The notes under the pieces are model-generated. The model had not been told where the DNA came from. It did not search any database and worked only from the letters and a program-made list of their open reading frames with translations. This document shows positions 63,250-64,000 of a DNA stretch of 64,000 bases, in pieces (the first letter of the stretch is position 1; each line of letters opens with the position of its first letter). Source of the DNA: SAR324 cluster bacterium (GTDB taxonomy: Bacteria; SAR324; XYD2-FULL-50-16); the NCBI GenBank assembly GCA_028282885.1, contig JANQGX010000007.1, positions 62,001 to 126,000 on the forward strand, in the 5' to 3' direction. The position numbers were made by a program, and so were the translations under genes.

Positions 63250-64000
63250 TTAGCCCGATTTGTATTGAGGGAAAAGGAGTCTGATCTCCGTGCCCTTCTC
63301 CGGTTTTGTATCCACAATGATCGTACCGCCATGGGAAGCAATCGTGTTATGAGCTATGGATAATCCCAACCCTGTCCCCTGCTCACGAGTTGTGAAAAAG
63401 GGATCGAATATTTTCTTTTTGATTTCCTCTGGCATCCCTTTTCCGTTATCCTTAAAAACAACCATCACCAATGGCTGTTTATTCCTTTCAATCTGATTGT
63501 TTAAACGCTGAAGAATTACCGGATCTTTTTCAATATAGCTTTTGGTTGATATCGTAAAATCTCCACCTTCCGGCATTGCCTGGCATGCGTTGACAAAAAG
63601 ATTATGGAAAACCTGCTTCAGCAGTTCCCTGTTTCCCAGCACCTTATCCACTCTTGCCTTTAGCTTTAATTGAAATTCGATATTCAACTGTTCTGCGGAG
63701 AACCCCGAAAATCCGACAAATTCCTCAAGCAGCTCATGGAGTGCAATTTCGTCGAGAACGATCGGTCTTGGATTGGTATATTCGAGCAAATTGGATATGA
63801 TATGATTCATGCTGCGTGTCGCCGAATTGATGTGCAGTGCCAAGGACATCTCTTCGGATTCATCTTGAAGATCCATTTTCATCATTGAAACAAACAACTC
63901 AATACTCCCCAGGGGGTTTCTCAATTCATGAGCAACCTGCATGGCAATTTCTCCCATAGCAGTCAAACGACTTTTTCTCTCCGCCTCCTCCTCCAGTCTG
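63250..64000 (-). CDS. C-terminal part of a sensor histidine kinase, cut by the window edge
   Basis: The frame stays open to the right edge, adding RLEEEAERKSRLTAMGE before the phosphoacceptor helix, so the true start and sensor domain are outside. H-box AHELRNPLGS, N-box HNLFVNACQAMPEGG, G1 DNGKGMP, F-box FFTTREQGT and G2 GLGLSIAHNTIASHGGTI are all intact. It is a NtrB-like kinase without an attached receiver in the visible part. Its regulator is not in the window. It converges on the FGE-like gene with 2 bases between. Confidence 0.9.
   Translation of the reverse strand, partial: RLEEEAERKSRLTAMGEIAMQVAHELRNPLGSIELFVSMMKMDLQDESEEMSLALHINSATRSMNHIISNLLEYTNPRPIVLDEIALHELLEEFVGFSGFSAEQLNIEFQLKLKARVDKVLGNRELLKQVFHNLFVNACQAMPEGGDFTISTKSYIEKDPVILQRLNNQIERNKQPLVMVVFKDNGKGMPEEIKKKIFDPFFTTREQGTGLGLSIAHNTIASHGGTIIVDTKPEKGTEIRLLFPQYKSG

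Overview
The window looks like a contiguous piece of chromosome from a Gram-negative bacterium. It has lpxC and an HldE-like heptose enzyme (lipopolysaccharide), lspA and several lipoproteins, beta-barrel outer-membrane proteins, RseP and a bactofilin. HemL implies the C5 route to tetrapyrroles, Dxr the MEP isoprenoid pathway, and GatA the indirect route to Gln-tRNA or Asn-tRNA. Base composition is moderately AT-rich, and GTG/TTG starts and 4-base stop/start overlaps are frequent. Gene content (DUF3187 barrel, bactofilin, AMIN/TPR proteins, CsgG-FGE proteins) resembles deltaproteobacterial or SAR324-type marine bacteria. That placement is a guess from gene content, not a phylogeny. I saw no insertion sequence, prophage, CRISPR array, rRNA or tRNA.

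Layout. 1-3.6 kb: tail of a VWA (CoxE-like) protein, then a helicase/exonuclease pair resembling mrfA-mrfB. 3.7-8.0 kb: a 747-aa protein of receiver-like folds (minus strand), a TerB-like protein and a methyltransferase-fold protein. 8.0-11.8 kb: lpxC, then hemL and a porin on the opposite strand. 12.2-18.5 kb: a duplicated metallo-beta-lactamase protein, a membrane-anchored protein, a MEMO protein, a cyclic-nucleotide-binding protein, a CDP-glycerol-transferase-like enzyme and an hldE-like gene with a suspect second domain. 18.5-24.7 kb: rsmD with a BamE-like secreted protein, a CsgG-CsgG-FGE protein, an RsmI-like methylase, a UbiD decarboxylase and lspA. 25-34.9 kb: an amino-acid-type binding lipoprotein, cdsA-dxr-rseP-panE-hexapeptide transferase, a Ca2+/cation antiporter, sppA and a degenerate ThyX. 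35-38.9 kb: a small gene with a hairpin over its ribosome-binding site, a DUF3187 barrel, aspartate kinase and nth. 38.9-48.2 kb (minus strand): gatA-pheS-pheT-membrane protein-bactofilin-AMIN/TPR, which joins translation genes to an envelope module. 48.4-59.2 kb: a 30-residue-repeat secreted protein, a FecR/barrel/lipoprotein operon with a strong promoter, an AI-2E-type permease, an unclassified 1329-aa protein and a pentapeptide-repeat protein. 59.6-64 kb: small membrane proteins, DUF2062, a repeat lipoprotein coupled to an FGE-like lipoprotein, and the end of a histidine kinase.

The main theme is the cell envelope: LPS, phospholipid, lipoprotein processing, outer-membrane barrels and periplasmic repeat proteins. 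The least explained parts are the bactofilin module, the FecR/Ig-barrel/lipoprotein operon, the 1329-aa protein, the 747-aa receiver-like protein, and three enzymes whose signature residues have changed (ThyX-like, HldE adenylyltransferase domain, FGE-like domains).
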